64,000 nucleotides of DNA from Paraburkholderia aromaticivorans (GCF_012689525.1 NZ_CP051515.1:434001-498000), one strand, 5' to 3'. Counted from the stretch's first letter, positions 1 through 9,057 are shown. Numbers and translations: made by a program. Notes: generated by a model not told the origin, from the letters alone.

Positions 1-901
1 CTTCGTGCAGACGCGGCAGCGCGTGGAACGGCACCATCGGCAGAAGATGATGTTCGAGGTGGTAATTCATGTTGAGGTAGAGAAAGCGGAACACCGGATT
101 GATATGCACCGTGCGCGTGTTCAGCCGATGGTCTTTCACGTTGACGGCGAGTCCCGCATGTTGCGTGAGGCCGAGCAGTTGATGCAGCCAGCCGCCGTAG
201 AAGCGCGGGGTCCAGACGAACATGAGCGGCAGGTAGCTGCGCATGGCGATCGCGAGCACGATCGTGCCCAGCACGACGGCGAGGTAGATGCGGCAGGACC
301 AGATCATCTTGGGTTTCTCGGAGGCAGGGAGAAACGCGTCGGTCGCGGCGTCGACGCGGCCGAACGCGTGCCGTACGACCTTGCCGATTTCCACCGTGCA
401 GCCCACCATGCCGAGAAAGTCGATGACGATCGGCCAGACTTTGGTCGGCCGTGCGACCTGGATCTCGGGATCGCGCGCCTGAAAGTAGGTGTGCGTGTGG
501 TGCCGCGCGTGGCTCCAGCGCCACCAGTAGCCTTCGCGAATCGTCATGAACGACGACAGGTGATAGAAGAAGTCGTTGGCGCGGCGGCTCTTGAACGGCG
601 TGCCGTGCGCGAGTTCGTGCCAGCGCGCATCGCTCGACGAATAGATCGTGCCGTAGACGAAGAACGCCGGCACTGCCCACCAGCTTCCCCATGTCATTGC
701 CGCGACGACACCTGACGCGATCAGCAAGGCCAGCCACAGTCCGAAGTTGCGCCAGCCTTCAGCGTCGCTGCGCTTCATCAAATCCTTGAGCACCGCGCGC
801 GCGATGATGGGCTGATACCACTGCTGGCCGATGCCGTCTTCAAAGGCTGTGTCGGTGACGCGAGGTGCGGCTGCGCTGCCGACGCCGGGAGTCGTGGACA
901 T
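1..901 (-). CDS. Fatty acid desaturase (3' end cut by window edge)
   Basis: Membrane di-iron desaturase that would introduce a double bond into fatty acyl chains. Reading the minus strand gives an uninterrupted frame of 300 codons that leaves the window still open. All three histidine boxes of the membrane desaturase family are visible: HELAH, then HARHH after a Trp-rich stretch, and HLEHH near the window edge in the context NYHLEHHLLP. Hydrophobic stretches lie between the boxes. The ATG at 901 is preceded by AGGAGAC with good spacing. A LysR gene on the same strand ends 244 bp upstream and may or may not control it. The acyl substrate cannot be deduced. The missing C-terminal part is probably short, because HLEHH is the last box. 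Confidence 0.9.
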   Translation of the reverse strand, partial: MSTTPGVGSAAAPRVTDTAFEDGIGQQWYQPIIARAVLKDLMKRSDAEGWRNFGLWLALLIASGVVAAMTWGSWWAVPAFFVYGTIYSSSDARWHELAHGTPFKSRRANDFFYHLSSFMTIREGYWWRWSHARHHTHTYFQARDPEIQVARPTKVWPIVIDFLGMVGCTVEIGKVVRHAFGRVDAATDAFLPASEKPKMIWSCRIYLAVVLGTIVLAIAMRSYLPLMFVWTPRFYGGWLHQLLGLTQHAGLAVNVKDHRLNTRTVHINPVFRFLYLNMNYHLEHHLLPMVPFHALPRLHE

Positions 902-1145
902 GGGGTGTCTCCTGATGACCGCTTTGTGCTTGCGGGCTTCCCGTCAGTCCGATGGGGCGGCCGCGCTTCTCGTTGGGTCAACGATAGAGGATGGGACGGG
1001 CGGCTTCACGCTGAAAAATGATGGATTTCCATCAATGGTCGCGCGTGCCGCGCCGGATAAGGCAATCGTGCAGCTTGAAGCGGTAGCGGGCGCGACGGTC
1101 GGTGAAGGCTTCGCCAGGCGGGCGAGTCCGCCGACGCGTTATCTA
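902..1145. other. Intergenic region upstream of the desaturase
   Basis: No credible gene lies in these 244 bases. They should carry the desaturase promoter. A short GC hairpin (GGCGG/CCGCC arms at about 1117-1132) lies just past the end of the upstream LysR gene, but no T tract follows it, so it is at best a weak terminator. Confidence 0.4.
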
Positions 1146-2045
1146 TCAGGCCGGCTCAGTGGAACCGGCACGCAGCGACTTCTTCGACGCGCGAACGAAT
1201 GCGACGAAATTCGCCACCACGGGATCGTCGCGCGTGGTCTGCCACGCCATCCCGACACGCCAGCGGGCGGCAGCATCGCGCAGCGGCAGCACCCTTGCGT
1301 CGCGCAACAGATATTGCGCGCGCGAGGGCAGGAACGCCGCGCCGACGCCCGCCGCCACGCCGGCGAGAACCGATTGAATCTCGTCGGCTTGCTGGATCAC
1401 CCTGGGCACGAAGCCATGTTCGCCACACCAGTGGTCGATTTGTGCCGCGAGGCCAGGGCCGCGTCCGCGTGACAGCGCGATGAACCCGGGCTCGTTCAAT
1501 TCCTGCAGATTCGACGGAACGCGTTTCCAGCGCGCGTACTGCGGTATCGCCAATGCCAGGGCTTCGTCGAGTATCGGCAACGTCGACAGGCCGGCGTCGG
1601 CGGGCAAGCGCAGGAAGCCGACATCGAGCTTGCCGGCGAGAAGCCGCCGCGATTGCTCCGCGGAAGACAGATCGTTGAGGGTGACGCTGACTTTCGGATG
1701 GAGCTTGCGGAATTGGGCGATCAGTTGCGGCGCTTCGGTCAGGGTCGAGAGTCCGAGGCCGACGCGTAGATAGCCGCGCGTGCCGCTGCTCGCCTCGCGC
1801 GCACGCGCGAGAATGTTGTCCGCGTCGCGGACCAGCGCCTCGGCGTCGGCAAGAAATCCTTCGCCGAAGATCGTCAGTTCCGCGCCATGCCGCCCGCGTT
1901 CGAACAGCCGCGCGCCAAGGCTCGCTTCCAACGCCACGATCTGCTTGCTCAGAGCGGGCTGACTGACATACAGCGCTTCGGCGGCGTGCCCGAAGTGGCG
2001 GAGTTCGGCGACGGTCAGAAAAGCGCGCAGGAGTTTAAGTTCCAT
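1146..2045 (-). CDS. LysR-family transcriptional regulator
   Basis: The 299 aa length is typical of LysR regulators. The N-terminal 60 residues form the winged helix-turn-helix, including HFGHAAEALYVSQPALSKQI. Residues from about 90 on form the two-lobed effector-binding domain. The start lies 92 bp from the start of the divergent nitrilase-fold gene. This is the classical LysR arrangement in which the regulator controls itself and its divergent neighbour from one shared operator, so the nitrilase-fold gene is the most likely target. The effector is unknown. The C-terminal segment is normal, with no sign of truncation. Confidence 0.9.
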   Translation of the reverse strand: MELKLLRAFLTVAELRHFGHAAEALYVSQPALSKQIVALEASLGARLFERGRHGAELTIFGEGFLADAEALVRDADNILARAREASSGTRGYLRVGLGLSTLTEAPQLIAQFRKLHPKVSVTLNDLSSAEQSRRLLAGKLDVGFLRLPADAGLSTLPILDEALALAIPQYARWKRVPSNLQELNEPGFIALSRGRGPGLAAQIDHWCGEHGFVPRVIQQADEIQSVLAGVAAGVGAAFLPSRAQYLLRDARVLPLRDAAARWRVGMAWQTTRDDPVVANFVAFVRASKKSLRAGSTEPA

Positions 2046-2137
2046 TCCAGCAAGTGATTGAACGCATAGAATTTTTCATTTTACTTATCGAAGGGGGAGC
2101 GGTCCAATGGTGTCGTTCTATCTATCCGGTCGTGAAG

Positions 2138-3091
2138 ATGTGCTCCTCCACTGTTCCATTGCTTCGCGTTGCAGCCGCCTCGCTCGGTTCACGTCCCGGC
2201 GACGCCCCGCATAACGTCGCGCGCATCACGGATTGCCTGGCGCTTGCCGCTGAGAAGGACATCGGGCTGGTGGTATTTCCGGAGACCTGTATCGGTGGCT
2301 ACGGAAGCATGGCGAAGCTTCATCGCGCGGAACTCGATGCGCTTGCTGAACCGCTCGACGGACCGTCGATCCGCGCGGTTGCCGATGCGGTCGAACGCTC
2401 TGGCGTGGCCGCTGGTGTGGGCTTCGTCGAGCGCGCAGCCGATGGACGTTTGTTCAACAGCTACGTGGTGTGCCTGCCGGGCGGTGTACGCCATTGCCAC
2501 CGCAAGCTGCATGCGTTCGAGCATCGGCGGATCAGCAACGGCGACCGGTTCACCGTCTTCGATACGACGTGGGGCGTTCGCGTGGGCATCCTCATTGGCG
2601 GCGACAATTATCTGGTCGAGAACATGCGGATGACGGCGCTCATGGGCGCGACGCTGCTGATCGCGCCGCATCGCAGCGACGGCGCAAACCGGACCGGCGA
2701 TAGCCGAACGCAACCTGTTGCGATGGCACAATCGCTGCGTCGCTCGCTGCCGGCGCGAGCCGGTGACAACGGCATGTTCGTCGTCTTCAGCGAAGGGGGC
2801 GACGTGGACGACCCAGAACAGTCGAGCGGGGCAGGGATGATCGTCGATCCATGCGGTCGCGTGCTCGCCGAGAGCAGCGCGCGAGACGCACTCATTTCCG
2901 CCGATCTGGACAGAGGCCTGATCGATGGAAGTGCCGGGCAGCAATGGCTGACGGCCCGTCGCCCGGAACTCTACGGCTTACTGACCCGATCCGGCCATCG
3001 AGCGGCGGATTTCGAGCCACGCGGCGTCTCTTCGCGAGGCGCGATCGCGCTCAGTTTTGCGCAGGTTAGCCGCAATCGGCCGATACGCTAG
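2138..3091 (+). CDS. Nitrilase-superfamily protein lacking the catalytic Cys
   Basis: Carbon-nitrogen hydrolase fold, 317 aa from the ATG at 2138. A longer in-frame start at 2054 would leave only 8 bp to the divergent LysR gene and adds an untypical N-terminus. Glu49 (in VFPETCIGGY) and Lys123 (in HRKLHAF) match two members of the Glu-Lys-Cys triad. The position that should hold the nucleophilic Cys reads ILIGGDNYLVEN, so it is Gly154 (codon GGC, 2597-2599). Family members carry a Cys there, and GGC is one base from the Cys codon TGC. The protein may therefore be catalytically dead, a binding protein or an early pseudogene, although the frame is intact over its full length. No substrate can be named. 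It is probably controlled by the divergent LysR. Confidence 0.8.
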   Translation: MCSSTVPLLRVAAASLGSRPGDAPHNVARITDCLALAAEKDIGLVVFPETCIGGYGSMAKLHRAELDALAEPLDGPSIRAVADAVERSGVAAGVGFVERAADGRLFNSYVVCLPGGVRHCHRKLHAFEHRRISNGDRFTVFDTTWGVRVGILIGGDNYLVENMRMTALMGATLLIAPHRSDGANRTGDSRTQPVAMAQSLRRSLPARAGDNGMFVVFSEGGDVDDPEQSSGAGMIVDPCGRVLAESSARDALISADLDRGLIDGSAGQQWLTARRPELYGLLTRSGHRAADFEPRGVSSRGAIALSFAQVSRNRPIR

Positions 3092-3111
3092 CGTTCGTTC
3101 TTCAGGCGACG

Positions 3112-3984
3112 TCAGCGGAAGATCTCGGCAATCAGGTTCGCCACGGTCCGGATCCGCTCGCTGTCGCGCAGAGCGGGATGCAACACCATCCACACATCCT
3201 GATCGAGCGCCTTGATGTGCTTCTCCACGCAGACGAGATCGCTCGTCGTGTCACCGGCTAGCTGGGCGAGTATGCCGAGCCCGGAGCCACCCAGCACGCC
3301 GTCGAACACGCCCATGCCGTAGCTGCTGCGAAGCGACGGCGCCGGTGCGCCGGGCAGCGCCTTCAGCCATTGCGTCGCCGGGTGATCGGGCTGACGGTCG
3401 TCGTAGCCGACGAACGACAGCTTGTCCCACTCCTTCTTCACGATCGCCGCCTTGTGACGGAGATAGTAGTCGCGCGAGCCGAACAGCCCGAAGCGGATTC
3501 TGCCGATCCGCCGGACGTACAGGTCGCCCTCTTCCGGGCATTCGGACCACAGGGCAATGTCCGCCTCGCGCCGCGCAAGGCTATAGGGACGCCGCGAAGT
3601 CAGCACTTCGATCGCAAGCCCAGGCAGCCGGTCCTGAAACGAGCCGAGCAGCTTCAGCAGAATGTACGACGGCCACTCGACGGCGTTGATGCGCACCGTG
3701 CCATGCGCGGGCGCGCCGCCGTTCACGTCCGCGGCGCGTTCGATCTGGTGCGCGAGGTCCTCCATCTGCTCCGCCCAGGCCAGCACCTTGGCGCCGAACG
3801 CGGTCACGGTACAGCCCGACGGCACCCGGTCGATGAGCGGTTCGCCCAGGCGTCGTTCAAGCTCGGTCAGGCGGCGCGACAGGGTCGGCGCGCTCAGGTC
3901 GCACGCCGCGGCGGCCGATCGCATCGTTCCCTCGCGGGCGATCGCCACCAGAATCCGCAGGTCGTCCCAGTCTACGTGTTCCAT
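3112..3984 (-). CDS. LysR-family transcriptional regulator
   Basis: A 290 aa LysR regulator starting at the ATG for MEHVDWDDLRIL; an upstream in-frame start at 4056 adds 24 residues outside the family domain. The HTH (AAAACDLSAPTLSRRLTELE) is followed by an effector domain. The style, with WDDLRILVAIAREGT and an IALW segment, matches the LysR branch that recognises PTLSRRL-type helices. It is transcribed away from the ribose-type ABC operon, with 193 bp between the two starts, so it is a candidate regulator of that operon. It ends convergently 20 bp from the nitrilase-fold gene. Confidence 0.87.
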   Translation of the reverse strand: MEHVDWDDLRILVAIAREGTMRSAAAACDLSAPTLSRRLTELERRLGEPLIDRVPSGCTVTAFGAKVLAWAEQMEDLAHQIERAADVNGGAPAHGTVRINAVEWPSYILLKLLGSFQDRLPGLAIEVLTSRRPYSLARREADIALWSECPEEGDLYVRRIGRIRFGLFGSRDYYLRHKAAIVKKEWDKLSFVGYDDRQPDHPATQWLKALPGAPAPSLRSSYGMGVFDGVLGGSGLGILAQLAGDTTSDLVCVEKHIKALDQDVWMVLHPALRDSERIRTVANLIAEIFR

Positions 3985-4177
3985 TTTTGAAACGATAGGT
4001 TTTGAAATTTGGCATAGCATAACGCAGTTCGCGGAGATAGGATTGGATCTGGCCATACTTGCCCGGCATCACGCGAAAGACCTGAAGGGTCGAGCAAGTG
4101 GTGGCAAGTGCGGCGTTCCTACCCATCACACGACTCAACGGCTCTCAGTAGACCGAACGAGCGATACGGAGACATCA

Positions 4178-5143
4178 ATGATTCGCCATTTCCTACCGGC
4201 GCGCCGTCGCGCCATCGCAGCCGGCGCAGCTTTCCTCGCTGTGTCGATTTTGCCGATGCCGGCAGCCTTTGCTCAGGCCGCCCATAAACCGAAAGTCGCG
4301 CTTGTCATGAAGTCGCTGGCGAACGAGTTCTTCCTGACCATGGAAACGGGCGCCAAGGACTATCAGAAGCAGAATCCGGCGAAATTTGACCTGGTCACCA
4401 ACGGCATCAAGGACGAAACGGACACCGCGAACCAGATCCGCATCGTCGAGCAGATGATCGTCTCGAAGGTCGACGCGCTGATAATCGCGCCGGCCGACTC
4501 CAAGGCACTCGTGCCGGTCCTGAAGAAAGCGGTCGACGCGGGCATCATCGTGGTCAATATCGACAACAAGCTGGACGACGAGGTCCTCAAGTCGAAATCC
4601 CTGAATATCCCGTTCGTCGGGCCGGATAACGCGAAGGGCGCGCAGAAGGTCGGTGACTACCTGGCCAAGCACCTGAAGTCGGGCGACAACGTCGGCATTA
4701 TCGAAGGTGTCACGACCACGACCAACGCGCAGCAACGCACGGCGGGCTTCAAGCAGGCCATGGCGACGGGCGGCATGAAGGTCGTCGCGCTGCAATCGGG
4801 CGAGTGGGAAATCGACAAGGGCAACGCCGTCGCGAGTCAGATCCTCAACGCGAACCCGGACGTCAAGGCTTTGCTGTGCGGCAACGACAACATGGCGATC
4901 GGCGCCGTGTCGGCCGTGCGCGCGGCCGGCAAGGCCGGCAAGGTGCAGGTAGTGGGCTACGACGACATCAACGCGATCAAGCCCATGCTCGCCGACGGCC
5001 GCGTGCTCGCCACCGCCAATCAATATGCGGCCAAGCAGGCGGTGTTCGGCATCGACACGGCTCTGAAGGCGCTCTCCGAACACAAGAAGCAGTCTGAATT
5101 GTCCGGCGTCGTCGAAACGCCGGTCGATCTGGTCACCAAGTAA
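4178..5143 (+). CDS. rbsB: Periplasmic sugar-binding protein, ribose type
   Basis: A 321 aa type-I periplasmic binding protein that would deliver a pentose (probably ribose) to the ABC permease encoded downstream. A basic N-terminus and hydrophobic core with an Ala-rich end (MPAAFAQA) form a signal peptide cleaved at about residue 30. The mature part starts KPKVALVMKSLANEFF, typical of RbsB, and carries the VDALIIAPADS, NIDNKLDD and CGNDNMAIGA segments of the family. The ATG at 4178 has GGAG about 8 bases upstream; an open frame further upstream is not family-like. It is first in an operon with ATPase, permease and ribokinase. Ribose is inferred from the ribokinase and nucleoside hydrolase neighbours. 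Confidence 0.88.
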   Translation: MIRHFLPARRRAIAAGAAFLAVSILPMPAAFAQAAHKPKVALVMKSLANEFFLTMETGAKDYQKQNPAKFDLVTNGIKDETDTANQIRIVEQMIVSKVDALIIAPADSKALVPVLKKAVDAGIIVVNIDNKLDDEVLKSKSLNIPFVGPDNAKGAQKVGDYLAKHLKSGDNVGIIEGVTTTTNAQQRTAGFKQAMATGGMKVVALQSGEWEIDKGNAVASQILNANPDVKALLCGNDNMAIGAVSAVRAAGKAGKVQVVGYDDINAIKPMLADGRVLATANQYAAKQAVFGIDTALKALSEHKKQSELSGVVETPVDLVTK

Positions 5144-5155
5144 GACGGGTGCAAG

Positions 5156-5184
5156 GTGTGGCCCGCTCCGTCAAGGGGCCACGC
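5156..5184 (+). promoter_or_regulatory. Intercistronic hairpin after the binding-protein gene
   Basis: A 9-bp stem (GTGTGGCCC with GGGCCACGC, one G-U pair) with an 11-base loop sits between the binding-protein stop and the ATPase start. Such hairpins commonly protect the upstream mRNA or partly terminate transcription, giving more binding protein than ATPase. No T tract follows, so it is not a full terminator. Confidence 0.5.
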
Positions 5185-5216
5185 CGTCTGATTTCTGTCC
5201 AGCCTGAATCAATCTG

Positions 5217-6830
5217 ATGTCCACTCCCCTCTCATCCCTTGGTGACGCCGCGCCCGTGCTGCGCGTGCACGGTATCGGCAAGACCTATGCCGAGCCCGTG
5301 CTCGCCGATGTCTCGCTGGAACTGCGCGCGGGCGAAGTGCTGGCGCTGACCGGCGAAAACGGCGCCGGCAAGAGCACCTTGTCCAAGATCATTGGCGGCC
5401 TCGTCACGCCGACTACCGGATCGATGACCCTCGGCGGCGCGGCCTACACGCCGGCCAGCCGCAAGGACGCCGAGGCGCTCGGTGTGCGCATGGTCATGCA
5501 GGAGCTGAACCTGTTGCCCACGCTCTCGGTGGCGGAGAACCTTTTTCTGAACCGTTTGCCGCAGCGCGGCATGTTTGGCTGGATCGACCGCGCCAAGTTG
5601 CGTGAGGACGCGCGGCATGCCATGGCGCAAGTCGGCCTCGACGCGATCGATCCCGATACGCTGGTCGGCACGTTGGGTATCGGACATCAACAGTTGGTCG
5701 AGATTGCGCGCAATCTGATCGGCGATTGCCGCGTGCTGATTCTCGACGAACCGACTGCGATGCTGACCGCCCGCGAAGTGGATTTGCTGTTCGAGCAGGT
5801 CGAGCGGCTGAAGGCGCGCGGCGTCGCGCTGGTGTACATCTCGCACCGGCTGGAAGAGTTGAAGCGTATCGCGAGGCGCGCTGCCGTGTTGCGTGACGGC
5901 CGGCTCGTGCATGTCGACGAGATGGCCAACCTCACCACCGACCGTCTCGTGACCCTGATGGTGGGGCGCGATATCGGCGACCGGATCGATCTCGGCGAGC
6001 GACGCATCGGCGAAGTGGCCTTCAAGGTCAGCGGCATGACGCGCGATCCGGTGGTGCGCGACGTGTCTTTCGAGGTCAAGGCCGGCGAGATTTTTGGCAT
6101 CAGCGGGCTGATTGGCGCCGGGCGCACGGAGTTGATGCGGCTCATCTATGGCGCTGACCGTGCGGACGCGGGCACTGTGTCGATCGGGCGTAAAGGCGGC
6201 GCGCTTGAGCCCGTGATGATTAACTCGCCGTCGGACGCCGTGAAGCACGGCATCGCGCTGATCACCGAAGATCGCAAAGGCGAGGGTCTTTTGCTGACCC
6301 AGCCGATCGCCGCCAACATCTCATTGGGCCACTTGCGTTCGGTGTCGAGCAAGGGCGTGGTGGATGGCCGTCGTGAAGCGGCGTTGGCGCACCAGCAAAT
6401 CGACGCGATGCGCATTCGCAGTTCTGGGCCGTCGCAACCGGTGTCCGAGTTGTCGGGCGGCAATCAACAAAAGGTGGTGATCGGCCGATGGCTCGCGCGC
6501 GATTGCACGGTGCTGCTGTTCGATGAGCCGACGCGCGGCATCGACGTCGGCGCGAAGTTCGACATCTATGCGTTGATGGGCGCGCTGGCTCGCGAAGGCC
6601 GCGCGCTGGTGGTGGTATCGAGCGATCTGCGCGAATTGATGGCCATTTGCGACCGGATCGCGGTGATGTCGGCGGGACGCATGACAGGCCTGTTCGAGCG
6701 CGGCGACTGGACGCAGGACGCGCTGCTGGCGGCGGCATTCGCGGGCTACGCGAAACGCGATGACATGCTGCACGAGCCGATCGACCCCGACGCGAAGGCG
6801 CCCGACGAAAATAAATTAGTGGAGTATTGA
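5217..6830 (+). CDS. rbsA: Sugar ABC importer ATPase (double nucleotide-binding domain)
   Basis: A 537 aa tandem ATPase of the ribose/CUT2 class that powers uptake at the inner membrane. NBD1 has Walker A GENGAGKS, a degenerate signature (LGIGHQQLVEIA) and Walker B VLILDEPTA. NBD2 has the CUT2-typical degenerate Walker A GLIGAGRTE, the full signature LSGGNQQKV and Walker [13 protein letters not shown]. This asymmetry is normal for the family. The C-terminus is about 30 residues longer than the usual RbsA and hydrophilic. It lies 73 bp after the binding-protein gene and ends three bases before the permease start. The ribosome-binding site is weak, in keeping with lower expression. Confidence 0.92.
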   Translation: MSTPLSSLGDAAPVLRVHGIGKTYAEPVLADVSLELRAGEVLALTGENGAGKSTLSKIIGGLVTPTTGSMTLGGAAYTPASRKDAEALGVRMVMQELNLLPTLSVAENLFLNRLPQRGMFGWIDRAKLREDARHAMAQVGLDAIDPDTLVGTLGIGHQQLVEIARNLIGDCRVLILDEPTAMLTAREVDLLFEQVERLKARGVALVYISHRLEELKRIARRAAVLRDGRLVHVDEMANLTTDRLVTLMVGRDIGDRIDLGERRIGEVAFKVSGMTRDPVVRDVSFEVKAGEIFGISGLIGAGRTELMRLIYGADRADAGTVSIGRKGGALEPVMINSPSDAVKHGIALITEDRKGEGLLLTQPIAANISLGHLRSVSSKGVVDGRREAALAHQQIDAMRIRSSGPSQPVSELSGGNQQKVVIGRWLARDCTVLLFDEPTRGIDVGAKFDIYALMGALAREGRALVVVSSDLRELMAICDRIAVMSAGRMTGLFERGDWTQDALLAAAFAGYAKRDDMLHEPIDPDAKAPDENKLVEY

Positions 6831-6832
6831 GC

Positions 6833-7834
6833 ATGACCGTGGAAACCAGCCTGCCTACGCTGCAGAACGAACCACCCAAAAACGCGAAGCCGCTCGGCAC
6901 GCGACTCGGCTTGTCGAACTACCTTGGATTGCTCGGCGCGCTCCTCGGGATGATCGTGCTGTTCTCGCTGCTGAGTTCACACTTTCTGACCTACGACACG
7001 TTCAGCACGATCGCGAACCAGATTCCCGATCTCGTCGTGATGTCGATCGGCATGACGTTCGTGCTGATCATTGCCGGCATCGATCTGTCGGTCGGCTCGG
7101 TGCTGGCGCTCGGCGCGGCGCTCACGAGCGTCGCGGCCTTGCAGTGGCATTGGCCGGCGCTGCCGGCGGCCTTGCTCGGCATGGCGGGCGCGACCCTGAC
7201 CGGCTGCGTGACCGGCGCAATCACCGTGGCGTGGCGGATTCCGTCGTTCATCGTGTCGCTCGGCGTGCTGGAAGCCGCGCGTGGTCTCGCGTATCAGCTG
7301 ACCAACTCGCGCACGGCTTATATCGGCGATGCCTTCGATTTCCTCTCCAACCCGGTCGCGTTCGGCATCTCGCCGGCGTTCATCATTGCCATTGTGGTGA
7401 TGGTCGCCGCGCAGTTCGTGTTGACGCGTACCGTCTTCGGCCGCTATCTGGTGGGCATCGGCACGAATGAGGAAGCGGTGCGGCTCGCGGGCGTCAATCC
7501 GCGACCCTACAAAATCGCCGTGTTCGCGATGATGGGTTTGCTGGCCGGCTTGGCTTCCCTGTTCCAGATTTCGCGGCTCGAGGCCGCGGACCCGAATGCC
7601 GGGCAGGGCATCGAATTGCAGGTGATCGCGGCGGTGGTGATCGGCGGAACGAGTTTGATGGGCGGCCGCGGGTCAGTGACGAGCACCTTCTTCGGCGTGT
7701 TGATCATTTCGGTGCTGGCCGCGGGTCTCGCGCAGATCGGCGCGACCGAGCCGACCAAGCGCATTATTACGGGAGCTGTGATTGTCGTGGCTGTCGTGCT
7801 GGATACTTATCGAAGCCGGCGTCGCGCCGCATAA
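6833..7834 (+). CDS. rbsC: Sugar ABC importer permease, RbsC type
   Basis: A 333 aa inner membrane permease with about nine to ten hydrophobic segments. Family signatures include FVLIIAGIDLSVGSVLALG, YLVGIGTNEEAVRLAG and VIAAVVIGGTSLMGGRGS. The chosen ATG at 6833 has GGAG at 6821-6824. A TTG at 6827 would overlap the ATPase stop and leave no spacing. It should dimerise and pair with the tandem ATPase and the binding protein encoded just upstream. Three palindromic repeats follow before the ribokinase gene. Confidence 0.92.
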   Translation: MTVETSLPTLQNEPPKNAKPLGTRLGLSNYLGLLGALLGMIVLFSLLSSHFLTYDTFSTIANQIPDLVVMSIGMTFVLIIAGIDLSVGSVLALGAALTSVAALQWHWPALPAALLGMAGATLTGCVTGAITVAWRIPSFIVSLGVLEAARGLAYQLTNSRTAYIGDAFDFLSNPVAFGISPAFIIAIVVMVAAQFVLTRTVFGRYLVGIGTNEEAVRLAGVNPRPYKIAVFAMMGLLAGLASLFQISRLEAADPNAGQGIELQVIAAVVIGGTSLMGGRGSVTSTFFGVLIISVLAAGLAQIGATEPTKRIITGAVIVVAVVLDTYRSRRRAA

Positions 7835-7841
7835 TTGGACC

Positions 7842-7984
7842 GCTTTGCATGGGGCCGGAGTAGGTGCTAAAGCGCTAACTCTGGTCGGAGCTTTGCATGG
7901 GATCGGAGTAAGCGCTAAAGCGCTAACTCTGGTCGACCGCTTTGCATGGGACCAGAGTAAGCGCTAAAGCGCTAACTCTGGTCG
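7842..7984. repeat. Three tandem 46-bp repeats with palindromic core
   Basis: Three direct copies lie at 7842-7887, 7890-7935 and 7939-7984. Each begins GCTTTGCATGG and ends CTAACTCTGGTCG. Each holds a near-palindrome with two closely spaced AGCGCT cores (AGCGCTAAAGCGCT), degenerate in copy 1. In copy 3 the inverted repeat covers 7950-7983, with 15 of 17 arm positions complementary. AGCGCT is typical of LacI-family operator centres, and the whole could equally fold as RNA hairpins. The array ends 4 bases before the ribokinase ribosome-binding site. It may be a dispersed intergenic repeat, an operator cluster or an mRNA processing element. Confidence 0.85.
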
Positions 7985-7996
7985 ACACAGGAGAGA

Positions 7997-8935
7997 ATGA
8001 ACGTGTCAAAAGAAACGAAGCAGGGCCGGGTGCTGGTAGTGGGTAGCATCAATACGGATCTCGTCGCTCGCGCGCCGCATTTGCCGCGCCCCGGCGAGAC
8101 GATTGGCGGACATGAGTTCTCGCAGGTCGCCGGCGGTAAGGGCGGGAACCAGGCTGTCGCCGCCGCACGCATCGGCGCGCAGGTGGCCATGGTCGGATGC
8201 GTCGGGAAAGACGCGAACGGCGCTCAGCGGGTCAAGGATCTGGAAGCGGAAGGGATCGACTGCAGCGGAGTCGAGGTTCATCCGGGCCAACCGACCGGTG
8301 TCGCCATGGTGACGGTGTCGGACGACGGGCAGAACACGATCGTCGTGGTCGCCGGCAGCAACGGCGAACTCACGCCGGAGAGCGTGGCTCGTCATGAAGC
8401 GGCCATCAAGGCTTGCGATATCGTGGTGTGCCAACTGGAAACGCCGTGGGATTCCGTTCACGCAACGCTCGCGCTGGCTCGCCGGCTCGGCAAGATCACC
8501 GTGTTGAACCCGGCGCCGGCGACAGGGCCGTTGCCGGCGGAATGGCTGCCGCTAGTCGACTATCTCGTGCCGAACGAGGTCGAGGCCGCCATTCTGGCCG
8601 GCCTGCCGGTCGAATCGCAAAGCGGCGCGCGGCGCGCGGCGACGGAATTGCAACAGGGCGGCGCGCGCAATGTAATCGTCACGCTCGGCGCGCAGGGCGC
8701 TTATCTACTAGTGGAAGGCGGCGAGGGCATGCATTTCCCCGCGCCGCAAGTGCAAGCGGTCGACACGACTGCGGCCGGCGACACTTTTATTGGCGTCTTC
8801 GCCGCGCAACTCGCCTCACGGCAACCGCTGGAAGGCGCGATCAGCCTCGCGCAACGCGCGGCGGCGATTTCCGTGACGCGTGCGGGCGCGCAGCCATCGA
8901 TACCGACTCGCGCGGAAGTCGATAGCGCAGCCTGA
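7997..8935 (+). CDS. rbsK: Ribokinase
   Basis: PfkB-family kinase of 312 aa that would phosphorylate D-ribose to ribose 5-phosphate in the cytoplasm. N-terminal VVGSINTDLV and the glycine motif VAGGKGGNQAVAAAR are ribokinase-specific. The C-terminal VDTTAAGDTFIGVF is the anion-hole/catalytic-base motif, with the Asp of AAGD as general base. The ATG at 7997 has AGGAGAG upstream. It follows the ABC transporter genes and the tandem palindromes, and 122 bp downstream comes an exported nucleoside hydrolase, which makes ribose the most likely sugar handled by the cluster. Confidence 0.93.
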   Translation: MNVSKETKQGRVLVVGSINTDLVARAPHLPRPGETIGGHEFSQVAGGKGGNQAVAAARIGAQVAMVGCVGKDANGAQRVKDLEAEGIDCSGVEVHPGQPTGVAMVTVSDDGQNTIVVVAGSNGELTPESVARHEAAIKACDIVVCQLETPWDSVHATLALARRLGKITVLNPAPATGPLPAEWLPLVDYLVPNEVEAAILAGLPVESQSGARRAATELQQGGARNVIVTLGAQGAYLLVEGGEGMHFPAPQVQAVDTTAAGDTFIGVFAAQLASRQPLEGAISLAQRAAAISVTRAGAQPSIPTRAEVDSAA

Positions 8936-9057
8936 CACGGATGCCGGTTGTGACATGAGGCGGTCCGTATTGCCACTTTCGGTGGCGCGACGTTGATTTA
9001 TCGGCACCATCTCACGATGGTGTTCCCTTGTTAATCACGCTCTCGAATGGACGAAAC

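Noticed and set aside
3662..4177. N-terminal extension of the ribose-binding protein frame
   Set aside because: The frame is open but overlaps the LysR gene antisense, and the family signal peptide begins at 4178 with a ribosome-binding site.
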